From NCBI GenBank assembly GCA_903828645.1, contig CAIKNA010000080.1:1-37125 (forward strand): a stretch of 37,125 nucleotides of DNA, given 5' to 3'. The notes under the pieces are model-generated. The model did no database searches, was not told where the DNA came from, and saw only the letters and a program-made list of their open reading frames with translations. The stretch is from an uncultured Bacteroidales bacterium (GTDB taxonomy: Bacteria; Bacteroidota; Bacteroidia; Bacteroidales; FEN-979). The translations under genes were made by a program, and so were the position numbers. Of the stretch, positions 1 to 8,815 are shown in pieces (position 1 is the first letter of the stretch; the number at the start of each line of letters is the position of its first letter).

Positions 1-369
1 ACGACCATCATCTCCACGCTGCTCATTCTGATCCTGGAAAGAACAACCATGATCGGCATCCTGAAGGCATTGGGCATGCCCAACAGTGGTATCCGAAGGG
101 TATTCCTCTATAATGCCCTATACATTGTGGGCTGGGGAGTGTTATGGGGAAATTTCCTTGCCTTTACCCTTTGCATTATTCAAAAAAAGTTTGCCATTGT
201 AACGCTGGCGCAGGAAACCTATTATGTTTCTGTCATTCCCATCAACCTTGACCTGTGGAACATCCTGATGATCAATGCCGGAACCTTGTTAATATGTTAC
301 CTGATCTTCATTATTCCATCCCTGATCATTTCCAGGATAACTCCGGTTAAAGCAATCAGATTCAGTTAA
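1..369 (+). CDS. FtsX-like permease, LolC/LolE type (3' part)
   Basis: The gene enters from the left edge. The frame is open from base 1 and ends with TAA at 367-369. The visible 122 residues hold two strong hydrophobic segments separated by a polar periplasmic loop (TLAQETYYVSVIPINLD). Just before the first segment is the motif ERTTMIGILKALGM, and the end reads SRITPVKAIRFS. In FtsX-domain permeases of the lipoprotein-releasing type (LolC/LolE), a R..-IGILKALG segment precedes the third transmembrane helix, and the protein ends with P..A.R. The likely role is extraction of lipoproteins from the inner membrane together with an ATPase. The partner ATPase is not in view, so a macrolide-exporter-like FtsX permease cannot be excluded. 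The stop overlaps the stop of the convergent kinase gene by 3 bases. Confidence 0.8.
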   Translation, partial: TTIISTLLILILERTTMIGILKALGMPNSGIRRVFLYNALYIVGWGVLWGNFLAFTLCIIQKKFAIVTLAQETYYVSVIPINLDLWNILMINAGTLLICYLIFIIPSLIISRITPVKAIRFS

Positions 370-2477
370 ATACGATTCAGGATTTTAACCAGTTCTTCCA
401 GGTGAAATGGCTTTGAGATGTAACTGTTCATCCCCGCCTGATAACATTTTTGTTCATCTTCGGCAGAGGTGTTGGCGGTAATTGCACAGATATGGACAGG
501 ATTACGTTCGGGATTGCCGGTTTCAAACAGGCGAATCTGCCTTGTGGCTTCAAGCCCATCCATTTCAGGCATGAACATATCCATGAGGACAAGGTCATAA
601 TTTTTTCCGGCAAACATTTCCACTGCAATCTTTCCATTTCCCGCAAGATCTGTCAAATGGCCCAGTTTCTGGAGCGTCACCAGGGCCACCTTTTGATTGA
701 TCTGGTTGTCTTCGGCAAGCAGGATGTTCAAAACCTTCTTTTGATCATCCAGCAGGTGAAGGTCAACCTCGTCAAGTTCAACCGGTGAAACTTTCCTTGT
801 TTGCGTCAATGCCTCCCTGATTCTGGTTTTCATGCGGCTGAGGGTAAAAGGACGCACCAGGGATACCAGTATTCCAGCCACAGCCAATTCGGCTGCCGAG
901 ACAGGTTCCAACCGGGAAGTAGTGAGCAGTATCTTTGATTTTTTCAACCAGGCCTCATGTTTCACTGAGGAGGCAAATTTCAAACCATCCATTCCTGGCA
1001 TCAGATATTCGATAAAAATCAAGTCAAATGGTTTGTTGATTTCAGCCCTGTGGTGGATCAATTTCAGGGCTTCAGCAGGCACACCACTCTCAACCACTTC
1101 TGCTTCCCACCGGACAAGGTAGTTTGTGAGGATGGTACGACGGCTGGCATTCGGGTCGAGAATCAGAATTTTTAACCCCTGCAGGATTTCTTTCATCGGA
1201 TCGGGAAGTTCCGAGTCTTTGTAACGTTCGAAGACAACGGTGAACGAAAAAGTAGTTCCGCTGCCGGGTTTGGTTTCAACTTCAATATGGCCGTTCATGC
1301 GTTCGATCAGCCTCCTGGCAATGGCCAGTCCGAGCCCGCCCCCGGTGTATTTCTTCGATTCCGGCGAATCAAGTTTGGAGAATGATGTAAACAAAACTTT
1401 CATGCCTGCCTCTGAAATTCCGATACCGGTATCGCAAACACTAAATCGTACTTTAACCGTTTCGCCGTCCCACGATAAAAAGTGCGCTTCCACCCTGATT
1501 TCCCCTTTTTCGGTGAATTTCAAGGCATTATCGGTAAATATTTTCATCACCTGCCTGAGCCTTACCGGATCACCAACTACTTCAAAAGGAATGTTCGGAT
1601 CCTGGAATACCAGAATCTCAAGACCCTTTTCCTGGGCCCTGTCGTAGCAGGAACCGGCAATCTCCTCGATCACCTGATGAACACTGAATGGCTTTTCATG
1701 AAACTCCATTTTCCCGGATTCCAATTTTGAGAATTCAAGAATGTCATTCAGAATTGACATCAGGTTATGGGCCGATTTGACAATTACATTGAGATAATCT
1801 TCCTGTTCCCGGCTGAGCCTGGATTGTTTCAGGATGTCGGCCATCCCGATAACTCCTGCCATAGGGGTATAAATATCATGAGACATGCTGGCAAGAAAGT
1901 TGCTCTTGGCGAGGCTTTCGGCTGCTGCGGTGGCATAGGCCACAACAAGTTCATTTTCAATATTTTTTCGATCATGAATATCAATCAGTACACCTGCAAG
2001 CCGAACCGGTTTGCCCAGTATATCCGTCTCCACAACCTTGCCTTTGTCAAAAAACCAGCGCCATTCGCCCGATTTGGTCTTTAAACGGAATTCAGCCTCA
2101 TAGTTTGGATGGGCCCCGGAAAGATGCTGTTTAAGCATTTCCATGGTATGTTCATAATCATCCTGATGAATCATCCTGGTTATGTCATCGTAGTTCTGAG
2201 GCAATTCATCAACGCCATACCCCAGCATCCTTGCCCGGTTTTCATTGAACCAGACCTTGCCGGTTTTATAATCCCAGTCCCACCATGCCAGGTCACCTCC
2301 ATACAATGCACGGTTTGTCCGGTCATTGGAGTCAGACAGTTCCTGGTCAATCAATTGCAAGCGCTCGATCGAATCCTGATAAACCTTCCGGAGGTGCTCC
2401 CATTGTTGCGAAGCCAACCTGACTTTCTTATTTTCGGCTTCGAGTTCCTGTATCCTCTTTTTCAACTCTTCAGACAT
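366..2477 (-). CDS. Hybrid histidine kinase: PAS, HisKA, HATPase, two receivers
   Basis: A 703-residue sensor kinase with no transmembrane segment, so probably cytoplasmic. An N-terminal coiled coil (about 1-50) is followed by a PAS/PAC domain (about 55-175) and HisKA with phospho-acceptor H200 in SMSHDIYTPM. The HATPase has an N box around N317, DTGIGIS at 349-355 and GGGLGLA at 379-385. The first receiver (about 434-555) is degenerate: the acidic pair reads D441-P442, the phospho-Asp position is E490 (IEYLMPGMDG) and the conserved Lys is R542. The second receiver (about 582-703) is canonical, with E589/D590, D633 and K689. Phosphate should therefore pass from H200 to D633 only. There is no DNA-binding output domain and no dedicated response regulator nearby. 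The gene lies 36 bp downstream of the di-iron protein gene on the same strand, probably in one operon with it and cysH. Confidence 0.93.
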   Translation of the reverse strand: MSEELKKRIQELEAENKKVRLASQQWEHLRKVYQDSIERLQLIDQELSDSNDRTNRALYGGDLAWWDWDYKTGKVWFNENRARMLGYGVDELPQNYDDITRMIHQDDYEHTMEMLKQHLSGAHPNYEAEFRLKTKSGEWRWFFDKGKVVETDILGKPVRLAGVLIDIHDRKNIENELVVAYATAAAESLAKSNFLASMSHDIYTPMAGVIGMADILKQSRLSREQEDYLNVIVKSAHNLMSILNDILEFSKLESGKMEFHEKPFSVHQVIEEIAGSCYDRAQEKGLEILVFQDPNIPFEVVGDPVRLRQVMKIFTDNALKFTEKGEIRVEAHFLSWDGETVKVRFSVCDTGIGISEAGMKVLFTSFSKLDSPESKKYTGGGLGLAIARRLIERMNGHIEVETKPGSGTTFSFTVVFERYKDSELPDPMKEILQGLKILILDPNASRRTILTNYLVRWEAEVVESGVPAEALKLIHHRAEINKPFDLIFIEYLMPGMDGLKFASSVKHEAWLKKSKILLTTSRLEPVSAAELAVAGILVSLVRPFTLSRMKTRIREALTQTRKVSPVELDEVDLHLLDDQKKVLNILLAEDNQINQKVALVTLQKLGHLTDLAGNGKIAVEMFAGKNYDLVLMDMFMPEMDGLEATRQIRLFETGNPERNPVHICAITANTSAEDEQKCYQAGMNSYISKPFHLEELVKILNRI

Positions 2478-2513
2478 AACACTCAGGTATTAAATTTATT
2501 ACCAATTTCACTT

Positions 2514-3308
2514 TCATTTTTGTTTCAAATCGGGATATATCAGGTCAAGTCCACATTTAAGTTCACGCAGATAATCCAATGCCTGTGCCACGTGTTTTTT
2601 TGGAATTATCGATCCGTGCTGGGGCAACAGGGCATTCAATTCAATATTCCTGAGCCTGCTCACAAAGCCACGGGCGGCAATGTTGCTGGCCATATAATCG
2701 ATGTGGAAAAGACTGAGTTTCAATTCGTGCCGGTTAAAATCATCAACCACAAGGCGCCAGTCCATGTCAATGGAGGCCCAAATGTCACCTGAAAAAAGGA
2801 ATCCGCAAGTCGGATCATAGGTTGTAAAGGCTCCGGGAAAATGAAGAAAAGGTGATTCAATAAATTTCAGCTGTCTTCCTGACAGGAAATAAAAGGATGG
2901 GTTTTCGTTGATATTGACAAAGGAATAATCCGCTCTGCCATAATGCGGTAAAAGGATATTGGTCCTGACGGATGTGATGATCCTGATGTCAGGATCGAGG
3001 GCAAGCCAGTCGGTCATCGAAGCGGCTACATCCGGATCCTGATGGCAAACAATGAGGGCGGTAACTTTTTCAACCGGAAGGATCTGGGCTACGCGTTTTT
3101 TAACGAATTCAAAGGAGTTGTGTCCTCCCGGATCGACAATGATTGCCTCCTGTCCATCGACAATGAGGTAGGTATTGCACCTGAAAGCAGAGTCTTCAGG
3201 CACTCCGAGCCAGTAAATTGCATGTTGATTATCCTGAAAGAGCGGGGTTGGCTTATCATACCGTTCCATGAACATGCGACCAAGTTCAACCAAATCAATT
3301 GTATTCAT
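2514..3308 (-). CDS. Stand-alone oxygen-binding di-iron (flavodiiron-like MBL-fold) protein
   Basis: 264 residues with a metallo-beta-lactamase fold of the flavodiiron (FprA/ODP) type and no flavodoxin domain. The metal ligands of flavodiiron proteins (H-x-E-x-D-H ... H ... D ... H) map to H89, D91, D93, then V94 in place of His, H156 (LHFPGAF), D175 (SGDIWAS) and H231 (LPQHGS). The spacings of 62 and 19 residues between V94, H156 and D175 equal those of the family. The protein probably binds a di-iron centre and O2 or NO. Without a flavin domain it is more likely a sensor or a part of a multi-protein reductase than an autonomous one. It lies between cysH (11-bp gap) and a PAS hybrid kinase (36-bp gap). 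The family call is firm; the sensing role is inference from context. Confidence 0.85.
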   Translation of the reverse strand: MNTIDLVELGRMFMERYDKPTPLFQDNQHAIYWLGVPEDSAFRCNTYLIVDGQEAIIVDPGGHNSFEFVKKRVAQILPVEKVTALIVCHQDPDVAASMTDWLALDPDIRIITSVRTNILLPHYGRADYSFVNINENPSFYFLSGRQLKFIESPFLHFPGAFTTYDPTCGFLFSGDIWASIDMDWRLVVDDFNRHELKLSLFHIDYMASNIAARGFVSRLRNIELNALLPQHGSIIPKKHVAQALDYLRELKCGLDLIYPDLKQK

Positions 3309-3319
3309 ATTTTAAGTTT

Positions 3320-4024
3320 TTAATGTTTTTTATGCAAGCCGCATTCTTTAAATTCAGGCAGTTCCCACCACCAACGCCCCGAACGAACATCTTCTCCGGG
3401 TTGAATGGAACGTGTGCAGGGCAAACAACCGATACTGGGATATCCTTTTGCATGCAAATCACTGACCGGTATTTTCCATTCACGGATATAGAGCCAAACC
3501 ATCTCTGCAGTCCATAGAATCAATGGGTTGACTTTTATTATTTCATACCCGGCATCCCATTCAATCAGGTCCGCCCGGGCCCGTGTGACCGACTGTTCCG
3601 CGCGCATCCCGGTTATCCAGACGTTCATGCCCTGTAAAGCCCTTTTTAATGGTTCAATTTTACGAATGCGGCAACAAAGCTGGCGGTTTTCAATATTTTC
3701 ATAAAACAGGTTTATTCCTTTGGTCCTTACCATCTCTTCCACCCTGGTGGTTTCAGGGAAATAGACCTCAATGTCGAGGGTATACTTTTTCCGGGTGATA
3801 TCAAGCAGATCATAGGTTTCCTGGAAGAGGCGCCCGGTATCCAGGGTAAACATTTTCACCGGTTTTTCAATTCCGGCGAGCATGTGCGTAATCACCTGGT
3901 CTTCTGCGCCAAGACTCGTTGAAAAGGCAGTCTTTCCCTCAAATTCGGCGGCAAACCATGATAAAATTTCTTCCGGGGTGGTATCTTTAAATTTGCGGTT
4001 TAATGCAACAATCTTATCCTGCAT
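3320..4024 (-). CDS. cysH: Adenylyl-sulfate (APS) reductase, thioredoxin-type
   Basis: 234 residues from the chosen start. CysH reduces activated sulfate to sulfite in the cytoplasm with thioredoxin-like donors. Visible motifs are STSLGAEDQ (35-43), LDTGRLFQET (61-70), the CC pair at 117-118 in CCRIRKIEPL, C200 and C203 in GCLPCTRS, and C228 in the tail ECGLH. The CC...CxxC set binds a [4Fe-4S] cluster and points to APS rather than PAPS as substrate. The frame stays open upstream to 4192, but those 56 extra residues do not resemble the family and run through the AT-rich promoter region shared with the divergent Mur ligase gene. M at 4024 places the first conserved helix correctly. No cysD/cysN sulfate-activation genes are in view. 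Confidence 0.92.
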   Translation of the reverse strand: MQDKIVALNRKFKDTTPEEILSWFAAEFEGKTAFSTSLGAEDQVITHMLAGIEKPVKMFTLDTGRLFQETYDLLDITRKKYTLDIEVYFPETTRVEEMVRTKGINLFYENIENRQLCCRIRKIEPLKRALQGMNVWITGMRAEQSVTRARADLIEWDAGYEIIKVNPLILWTAEMVWLYIREWKIPVSDLHAKGYPSIGCLPCTRSIQPGEDVRSGRWWWELPEFKECGLHKKH

Positions 4025-4050
4025 TTTGATCAGACAGATTAAATTTTTTG

Positions 4051-4082
4051 TGAATTTACGACAATCGGTCAAAAAATGCAAT
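4051..4082 (-). promoter_or_regulatory. Candidate promoter of cysH operon
   Basis: On the minus strand, ATTG (4079-4082) is followed after 20 bp by TAAATTCA (4051-4058). This approximates the Bacteroidota TTTG-N19-21-TAnnTTTG consensus. It would give a leader of about 20 nt before the cysH start at 4024. Both boxes are imperfect. Confidence 0.4.
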
Positions 4083-4102
4083 TTTTTCCTGAAAGATTGG
4101 TG

Positions 4103-4110
4103 TATTTTTG
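4103..4110 (+). promoter_or_regulatory. -7 promoter element of mpl
   Basis: TATTTTTG matches TAnnTTTG exactly and ends 16 bp before the mpl ATG. No clear -33 TTTG is seen, only a T-rich tract near 4082-4087. The intergenic region is divergent with cysH. Confidence 0.5.
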
Positions 4111-4126
4111 ACCAAAATCTTTTCCC

Positions 4127-5509
4127 ATGAAGGTCCATTTTATTGCCATTGGCGGCAGCGCCATGCACAATCTTGCCATTGCCCTCTATCATAAGGGTTA
4201 TTCCATAACCGGATCTGATGACGAAATTTTCGAACCTTCAAAAAGCAGGCTCGCTGCGTGCAATATCCTTCCGGCAACCCAGGGATGGGATGCCTCACGC
4301 ATCACGCCCGCGATTGATGCCGTGATCCTGGGCATGCATGCAAAGTCTGACAACCCGGAACTGCTGAGAGCGACTGAGCTGGGAATCAAAATTTTCTCCT
4401 ACCCTGAATATCTCTACGAACAATCGAAAGATAAAAAAAGGGTTGTGATCGGAGGCAGTCACGGCAAGACCACCATTACTGCCATGATCCTGCACGTGCT
4501 GCAACAGTTATCGGTTAACTGCGATTACATGGTTGGTGCGCAGCTTGAAGGTTTTGACGTGATGGTAAGGCTTACGGAGGAAGCCCCGTTGATGATCATC
4601 GAGGGAGATGAATATCTCACCTCTCCCATCGACCTTCGCCCGAAATTCCATCTCTACAAACCGGATATTGCACTGCTTAGCGGCATCGCATGGGACCATA
4701 TCAACGTTTTCCCAACCTTCGAAAATTATGCAGATCAGTTTATTATCTTCATCAACCAGATTTCAAAAGGAGGAACGTTGATTTACTGCAATGAAGACGA
4801 GGAACTTAAACGTATATGCCAGGTTTCAAGGAACGACATCAACATCATTCCTTATGGGGCTCTGCCTCACGAAATCAGCAACGGGGTGACTCGAATCCAG
4901 GTTAATAATGCGTGGGTGCCACTTCAGATTTTTGGCAGGCACAACCTGATGAACCTGAACGGTGCGCGGCTGGTATGCCGGCAACTTGGTATCGGGGATG
5001 CAGAATTCTATGAAGCAATCCAATCATTCAGGGGGGCGTCGAAGCGGCTGGAACTGATCGCAAAAAAAGAGAGCAGGGTTGTCTATAAAGATTTCGCCCA
5101 TGCCCCTTCAAAGGTCGAGGCTACGCTGAAAGCCGTAAAGGAACAATTTCCGGGAAGAAGAGTGGTGGCCTGCCTCGAATTACACACATACAGCAGCCTT
5201 AACAAGGAATTCCTGGGTCATTACAGGGGCACACTCGATCCGGCAGATGCTGCATTCGTATATTTCAATTCTCACGCACTGCAGGTGAAGCGATTGCCGG
5301 AAATCACTGAATTACAAGTCAAAGAAGGATTTTGTAAGGCCGGGATGGAGGTATTTACCGATTCTGCGAAACTGATTAAACGACTGTTCCGGGAAGAGGA
5401 TCCCGGAACAGTACTCCTGATGATGAGTTCAGGAAATTATGATGGTATTGACCTTAAAGATTTCTCGTTGCAATGGGTAACCCTGAAACCAGGATTAGCT
5501 GTTCATTGA
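4127..5509 (+). CDS. mpl: Mur ligase, probable UDP-MurNAc:tripeptide ligase (murein recycling)
   Basis: 460 residues with the three-domain Mur ligase layout. The N-terminal nucleotide-binding domain begins [15 protein letters not shown]. The ATP loop GGSHGKTT is at 109-116, EGDEY at 159-163, DHINVFPTF near 191-199, GRHNLMN at 270-276, FRGASKRLE at 301-309 and DFAHAPSKV at 322-330. FRG..KR.E and DFAH.P in the C-terminal half, with the short HAKSDNPE segment at 71-78, fit Mpl, which joins a recycled tripeptide to UDP-N-acetylmuramate, better than MurC. MurC usually sits in the dcw cluster, and no dcw genes are nearby. The stop overlaps the convergent rho stop region by 15 bases. Family certain; Mpl versus another UDP-MurNAc ligase is likely but not proven. 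Confidence 0.82.
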   Translation: MKVHFIAIGGSAMHNLAIALYHKGYSITGSDDEIFEPSKSRLAACNILPATQGWDASRITPAIDAVILGMHAKSDNPELLRATELGIKIFSYPEYLYEQSKDKKRVVIGGSHGKTTITAMILHVLQQLSVNCDYMVGAQLEGFDVMVRLTEEAPLMIIEGDEYLTSPIDLRPKFHLYKPDIALLSGIAWDHINVFPTFENYADQFIIFINQISKGGTLIYCNEDEELKRICQVSRNDINIIPYGALPHEISNGVTRIQVNNAWVPLQIFGRHNLMNLNGARLVCRQLGIGDAEFYEAIQSFRGASKRLELIAKKESRVVYKDFAHAPSKVEATLKAVKEQFPGRRVVACLELHTYSSLNKEFLGHYRGTLDPADAAFVYFNSHALQVKRLPEITELQVKEGFCKAGMEVFTDSAKLIKRLFREEDPGTVLLMMSSGNYDGIDLKDFSLQWVTLKPGLAVH

Positions 5510-7372
5510 GATCAGGAACTCTTCATTTGAGTTGGTGAATTTCATCCTTTCTCTAAGAAACTCCATCGCTTCCAAAGGATTCATGTCGGCCAGGTGGTTC
5601 CTCAGGATCCAGATACGCTGCAAAGCATCCTTGTCAAGGAGCAGGTCATCGCGGCGGGTGCTGGAGGAAACAATATCGATGGCCGGATAAATTCGTTTGT
5701 TGGACAGTTTGCGGTCAAGTTGCAACTCCATGTTGCCGGTACCCTTGAATTCTTCAAAGATGACCTCGTCCATTTTGGAGCCTGTCTCAATCAAAGCTGT
5801 TGCAATGATGGTGAGCGATCCTCCGTTTTCGATCTGGCGAGCTGCGCCAAAAAATCTTTTGGGTTTCTGGAGGGCATTTGCCTCCACCCCGCCCGACAAT
5901 ACCTTTCCCGAAGCCGGGGCAACGGTGTTGTAAGCTCGTGCGAGACGGGTGATGGAGTCGAGCAGGATCACGACATCATGACCGCATTCGACCAGCCGTT
6001 TTGCCTTTTCCAGGATGATGTTTGAGATGCGGGTATGGCGTTCGGCAGGTTCATCAAAAGTGGATGAGATGACCTCTGCCTTCACGCTGCGTTGCATGTC
6101 GGTAACCTCCTCCGGCCGTTCATCGATCAACAGGATGATCATGTAAACATCAGGGTGATTTGCTGCGATGGCATTTGCGATCTCTTTAAGAAGGACGGTC
6201 TTCCCTGTTTTTGGCTGTGCCACGATCAATCCGCGCTGGCCGAAACCGATGGGTGCAAACATATCGATCACACGGGTCGACATGCTTTCATTCTTATGAC
6301 CTGTGAGTTTGAATTTCTTCATCGGGAAGAGCGGGGTGAGGTAATCGAACGGGATACGGTCACGCACTTCCTCAGGTTTACGGCCATTGATCAGGTCGAC
6401 TTTGATCAGCGGGAAATATTTTTCACCCTCTTTTGGCGGGCGGATGGTTCCACGAACGGTATCCCCGGTTTTAAGACCGAATAATTTGATCTGCGATTGT
6501 GAAACATAAATATCGTCGGGGGAGTTCAGGTAATTGTAATCGGAAGAACGGAGAAACCCATAACCGTCGGTCATAATTTCAAGTACTCCTTCGCTTACAA
6601 TGATTCCTTCGAATTCAAAAGTGTATTCTTCCCGGTGGCGCTCGGGGAATTTACGGGGAAACTCGCGTTGTTTGCGTTCTTCAACAACAGGTTGTGCGGA
6701 GGCATCACTCACAAGTTCTGCCTCAATGGCTTCAAGTTCAGCCGGCTCGATTACCCCGTCAGGTTTCTGGATCACATCAACCGGATCGATTGCAACGTAA
6801 GGCTTATCGCTCGTTTCTTCAAAATCAAAGCGAACTTCAGGTGTGTCAAGAAGTTCAGGCAGAGTCATGTGGACCAATGGTTCGGCCGGTGATTTTTCAT
6901 GATATGGGCGGAAGGGTTTGTTTTCCCTTGGATTTTTTTGCTCGCGGGGATTACGCTGCTCACGCGGAGGAAGCGGTTCCCTTGGAGGACGCTGGTCCCT
7001 GGGCTGGCGTTGTTCACGGGGGAGCCGTTGCTCAGTATTTGGCTGTTCCTTTTTGTCGGTTGCGACTGCGGGAGTAACCGTTTTGGGTTCCCTTGGCACA
7101 TTCACTGCATTTGGGTCTCTGGGTTCCCGGGGCTCCCTGGGTTCGTGTGGTTTGGCATCCTGATCTTTGCGCGGACGACCCCGGAAAGGTTTTACCAATT
7201 CCTGTTTTTCCTGGTCTAAAATTTCAGGAGTGGGATTGAGCGCCTGATGATCCAGTATCTTATAAATGAGATCCTGTTTTTCAAGTTTATCAACTTTGGG
7301 GATGTTGAATTGTTTTGCAATTACTCTGATCTCCGACAGCTCTTTGCCGTCGAGGGAAATAATGTCATACAT
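5495..7372 (-). CDS. rho: Transcription termination factor Rho with long Arg/Pro/Glu-rich insert
   Basis: 625 residues, about 200 more than E. coli Rho. The N-terminal Rho_N helical domain covers about 1-45. Residues 60-165 form a low-complexity, probably disordered insert of REPREPR and PREQR repeats. The RNA-binding cold-shock domain runs about 258-345 ([25 protein letters not shown]). The ATPase has its P-loop AQPKTGKT at 385-392, [10 protein letters not shown] at 417-426, Walker B VVILLD at 467-472 and the secondary-channel loop [12 protein letters not shown] near 544-555. All catalytic motifs are intact, so this is the functional hexameric RNA translocase that ends transcripts. Large charged inserts in this position are common in Bacteroidota Rho and may help RNA binding. 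The gene is single, with its own promoter and a 113-nt leader. Confidence 0.97.
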   Translation of the reverse strand: MYDIISLDGKELSEIRVIAKQFNIPKVDKLEKQDLIYKILDHQALNPTPEILDQEKQELVKPFRGRPRKDQDAKPHEPREPREPRDPNAVNVPREPKTVTPAVATDKKEQPNTEQRLPREQRQPRDQRPPREPLPPREQRNPREQKNPRENKPFRPYHEKSPAEPLVHMTLPELLDTPEVRFDFEETSDKPYVAIDPVDVIQKPDGVIEPAELEAIEAELVSDASAQPVVEERKQREFPRKFPERHREEYTFEFEGIIVSEGVLEIMTDGYGFLRSSDYNYLNSPDDIYVSQSQIKLFGLKTGDTVRGTIRPPKEGEKYFPLIKVDLINGRKPEEVRDRIPFDYLTPLFPMKKFKLTGHKNESMSTRVIDMFAPIGFGQRGLIVAQPKTGKTVLLKEIANAIAANHPDVYMIILLIDERPEEVTDMQRSVKAEVISSTFDEPAERHTRISNIILEKAKRLVECGHDVVILLDSITRLARAYNTVAPASGKVLSGGVEANALQKPKRFFGAARQIENGGSLTIIATALIETGSKMDEVIFEEFKGTGNMELQLDRKLSNKRIYPAIDIVSSSTRRDDLLLDKDALQRIWILRNHLADMNPLEAMEFLRERMKFTNSNEEFLISMNS

Positions 7373-7485
7373 GATTTAAAAAATTTAATTGATTGAATAG
7401 TCAACGTAAAAATGAACTATGGGTTTGGAGATATAAGGTGAAATGGGTTGAGATTGAACTAAGGAACGGATCGTGGGGATTAAAA
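7373..7485 (-). promoter_or_regulatory. rho leader, rut-like (C-rich, G-poor)
   Basis: In the transcribed sense, the 119 nt upstream of the rho start (7373-7491) hold 32 C and only 7 G. No strong hairpin was seen. Long C-rich, G-poor, unstructured RNA is the hallmark of a Rho utilisation (rut) site, and rho is autoregulated through such a leader in other bacteria. The composition is seen directly; autoregulation here is inference. Confidence 0.5.
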
Positions 7486-7491
7486 TCGATG

Positions 7492-7522
7492 CAAATATAG
7501 AAAAAAATAATGGATTATCAAA
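7492..7522 (-). promoter_or_regulatory. rho promoter, perfect Bacteroidota consensus
   Basis: On the minus strand, TTTG (7519-7522) is followed after exactly 19 bp by TATATTTG (7492-7499). Both boxes match the TTTG-N19-TAnnTTTG consensus of the primary sigma factor without mismatch. Transcription should begin near 7485, giving a leader of about 113 nt. Confidence 0.8.
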
Positions 7523-7538
7523 TTTTTTCTTCATCCCG

Positions 7539-7570
7539 TTTCCCGCCGACCGAAATCTTTTCTAATTTCG
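7539..7570 (+). promoter_or_regulatory. Candidate promoter of the DUF4293 gene
   Basis: TTTC (7539-7542), then 20 bp, then TAATTTCG (7563-7570). One mismatch in each box against TTTG and TAnnTTTG. The -7 box ends 21 bp before the ATG at 7592. Confidence 0.45.
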
Positions 7571-7591
7571 CATGTAAATAATGATCCGGAT

Positions 7592-8068
7592 ATGTTACAG
7601 CGAATTCAAACTATATACCTTGCCATTGTGGCCATTGCATGCGTGATGATTTTCTTCTTCCCGCTGGCAAATTACTACAATGAGATCCAGGGGAACTACA
7701 AATTATTCATTTACGGTATCAGGTGCATGGATCCCGAGCCCAAAGTTTTATTCCCAAATTATTTCACGATCCCACTGATTTTTCTTGTGGTTGCCTCATT
7801 TATATTCACCGTCTCCACGATTTTCCTTTTTAAAAACCGGCCGCTTCAGATCCGTCTTTGTGCCTTTAACATGCTGACCAATATTGTACTCATCATGGTG
7901 ATCTTTTTCTTCTATGCCACCAGGGTTAAAACCATGACTCAAATTGAACCCGAATACAATTACACAGGGATGGTTCTTCCGCTGGTGTCCCTGTTATTTT
8001 TAATCTTTTCCAACCAGGCGATCAGGAAGGACGAGGCGTTGGTGAGGGGGGCGGACAGGCTGAGGTAA
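7592..8068 (+). CDS. DUF4293 family membrane protein
   Basis: 158 residues, almost wholly hydrophobic, with four predicted transmembrane helices: about 8-26, 58-80, 90-110 and 125-142. The N-terminus MLQRIQTIYLAIVAI is characteristic of the DUF4293 family, small four-helix membrane proteins of Bacteroidota. In this phylum they often lie beside rho, as here, where rho is divergent. No function is known. The tail (EALVRGADRLR) is polar and positively charged, which suggests a cytoplasmic C-terminus. The TAA stop at 8066-8068 is followed directly by a six-unit TTTACGA array. Confidence 0.85.
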   Translation: MLQRIQTIYLAIVAIACVMIFFFPLANYYNEIQGNYKLFIYGIRCMDPEPKVLFPNYFTIPLIFLVVASFIFTVSTIFLFKNRPLQIRLCAFNMLTNIVLIMVIFFFYATRVKTMTQIEPEYNYTGMVLPLVSLLFLIFSNQAIRKDEALVRGADRLR

Positions 8069-8110
8069 TTTACGATTTACGATTTACGATTTACGATTTA
8101 CGATTTACGA
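8069..8110 (+). repeat. Heptamer array (TTTACGA)x6
   Basis: Six perfect tandem copies of TTTACGA begin at the base after the DUF4293 stop codon and end 18 bp before the stop of the convergent phosphoesterase gene. The array is followed by TTTTGG, as is the array at 22647. A G-rich tract (8041-8065) lies immediately upstream. Confidence 0.97.
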
Positions 8111-8128
8111 TTTTGGCTGGCAACAGGT

Positions 8129-8620
8129 TTATCTGGGGATGTCTAAAACTTCCAGGTCGCGCATATTTCCGTTCTCGATGATCAGTCTCACGGCGGTTAT
8201 CGACTGATGGATTCCGTATTTTCCGGCGGCTCCGGGGTTGATGTGCAGGAGGTTGTACTTTTTATCAAACATCACCTTCAGTATATGGGAATGGCCGCAA
8301 ACAAAGAGTTTGGGTTTTTCCTGTTCAATCAAGACTTTTGCTTTTCGATCATAACGGCCGGGATACCCGCCAATATGGATCATCAGAACCTTTACCTGTT
8401 CTACCTGAAACAGCTGAACTTCGGGATATTCAATTCGCACATCCTGTCCGTCGATGTTTCCGTACACCGCACGCAAAGGTTTCAATCCACGCAACTGGCG
8501 TGCTATGCCGATGCTGCCCTGGTCACCGGCATGCCAGATTTCATCTGCACCCGAAAAAAAATCAACCACCCGGGGGTGCACATAGCCGTGGGTGTCGGAG
8601 AGTATTCCTATATGGAGCAT
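8129..8620 (-). CDS. YfcE/MJ0936-type metallophosphoesterase
   Basis: 163 residues from the chosen start. Calcineurin-like phosphoesterase with the metal-binding series D9-x-H11 (SDTHG), HAGD near 30-33, GNID (GNxD in place of GNHD), IHIGG, CGHSH near 112 and NPGAAG. Members of this compact family hydrolyse phosphodiesters in the cytoplasm with Mn2+ or Ni2+; their natural substrates are mostly unknown. The open frame continues upstream to 8677, but the added residues (MSLVTCRLS...) are translated from the heptamer array at 8652-8700. The family's N-terminal strand begins exactly at the Met at 8620, so that start is used. The gene stands alone. Confidence 0.9.
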   Translation of the reverse strand: MLHIGILSDTHGYVHPRVVDFFSGADEIWHAGDQGSIGIARQLRGLKPLRAVYGNIDGQDVRIEYPEVQLFQVEQVKVLMIHIGGYPGRYDRKAKVLIEQEKPKLFVCGHSHILKVMFDKKYNLLHINPGAAGKYGIHQSITAVRLIIENGNMRDLEVLDIPR

Positions 8621-8651
8621 GGGGCAAAGGTACGATTTGTGAAGGAACGTT

Positions 8652-8700
8652 GACAAACGACAAGTGACAAGTGACAAGTGACAATTGAGAATTGAGATGG
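8652..8700 (+). repeat. Heptamer array, GACAAGT type
   Basis: Seven consecutive 7-bp units: GACAAAC, GACAAGT three times, GACAATT, GAGAATT, GAGATGG. The last units are degenerate. The array lies in the divergent region between the phosphoesterase start (8620) and the rmuC promoter, and is followed by a G-rich tract (to about 8710). The sequence differs from TTTACGA but the period is the same. Confidence 0.9.
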
Positions 8701-8785
8701 AGGGGGTGGGTTCTTACGGGCTGTCATGGCCAGAGTGAAGAGGGATGAATTTGATACTGAATTACGGGGTTTGGGTTAATTAACC

Positions 8786-8793
8786 TATTTTTG
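8786..8793 (+). promoter_or_regulatory. -7 promoter element of rmuC
   Basis: TATTTTTG is a perfect TAnnTTTG. Transcription would begin about 8800, essentially at the upstream ATG (8801). This supports translation from the second ATG at 8816. No well-spaced -33 box is seen. Confidence 0.5.
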
Positions 8794-8815
8794 TAGATTA
8801 ATGCACGGCCACTTC

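Noticed and set aside
4025-4192. 56-residue N-terminal extension of CysH
   Set aside because: Unlike the family, it crosses the promoter region and the start of the divergent mpl. Start placed at 4024.
8129-8677. Phosphoesterase start at 8677
   Set aside because: The first 19 residues (MSLVTCRLS...) come from the GACAAGT array; the conserved SDTHG region begins right after the Met at 8620.
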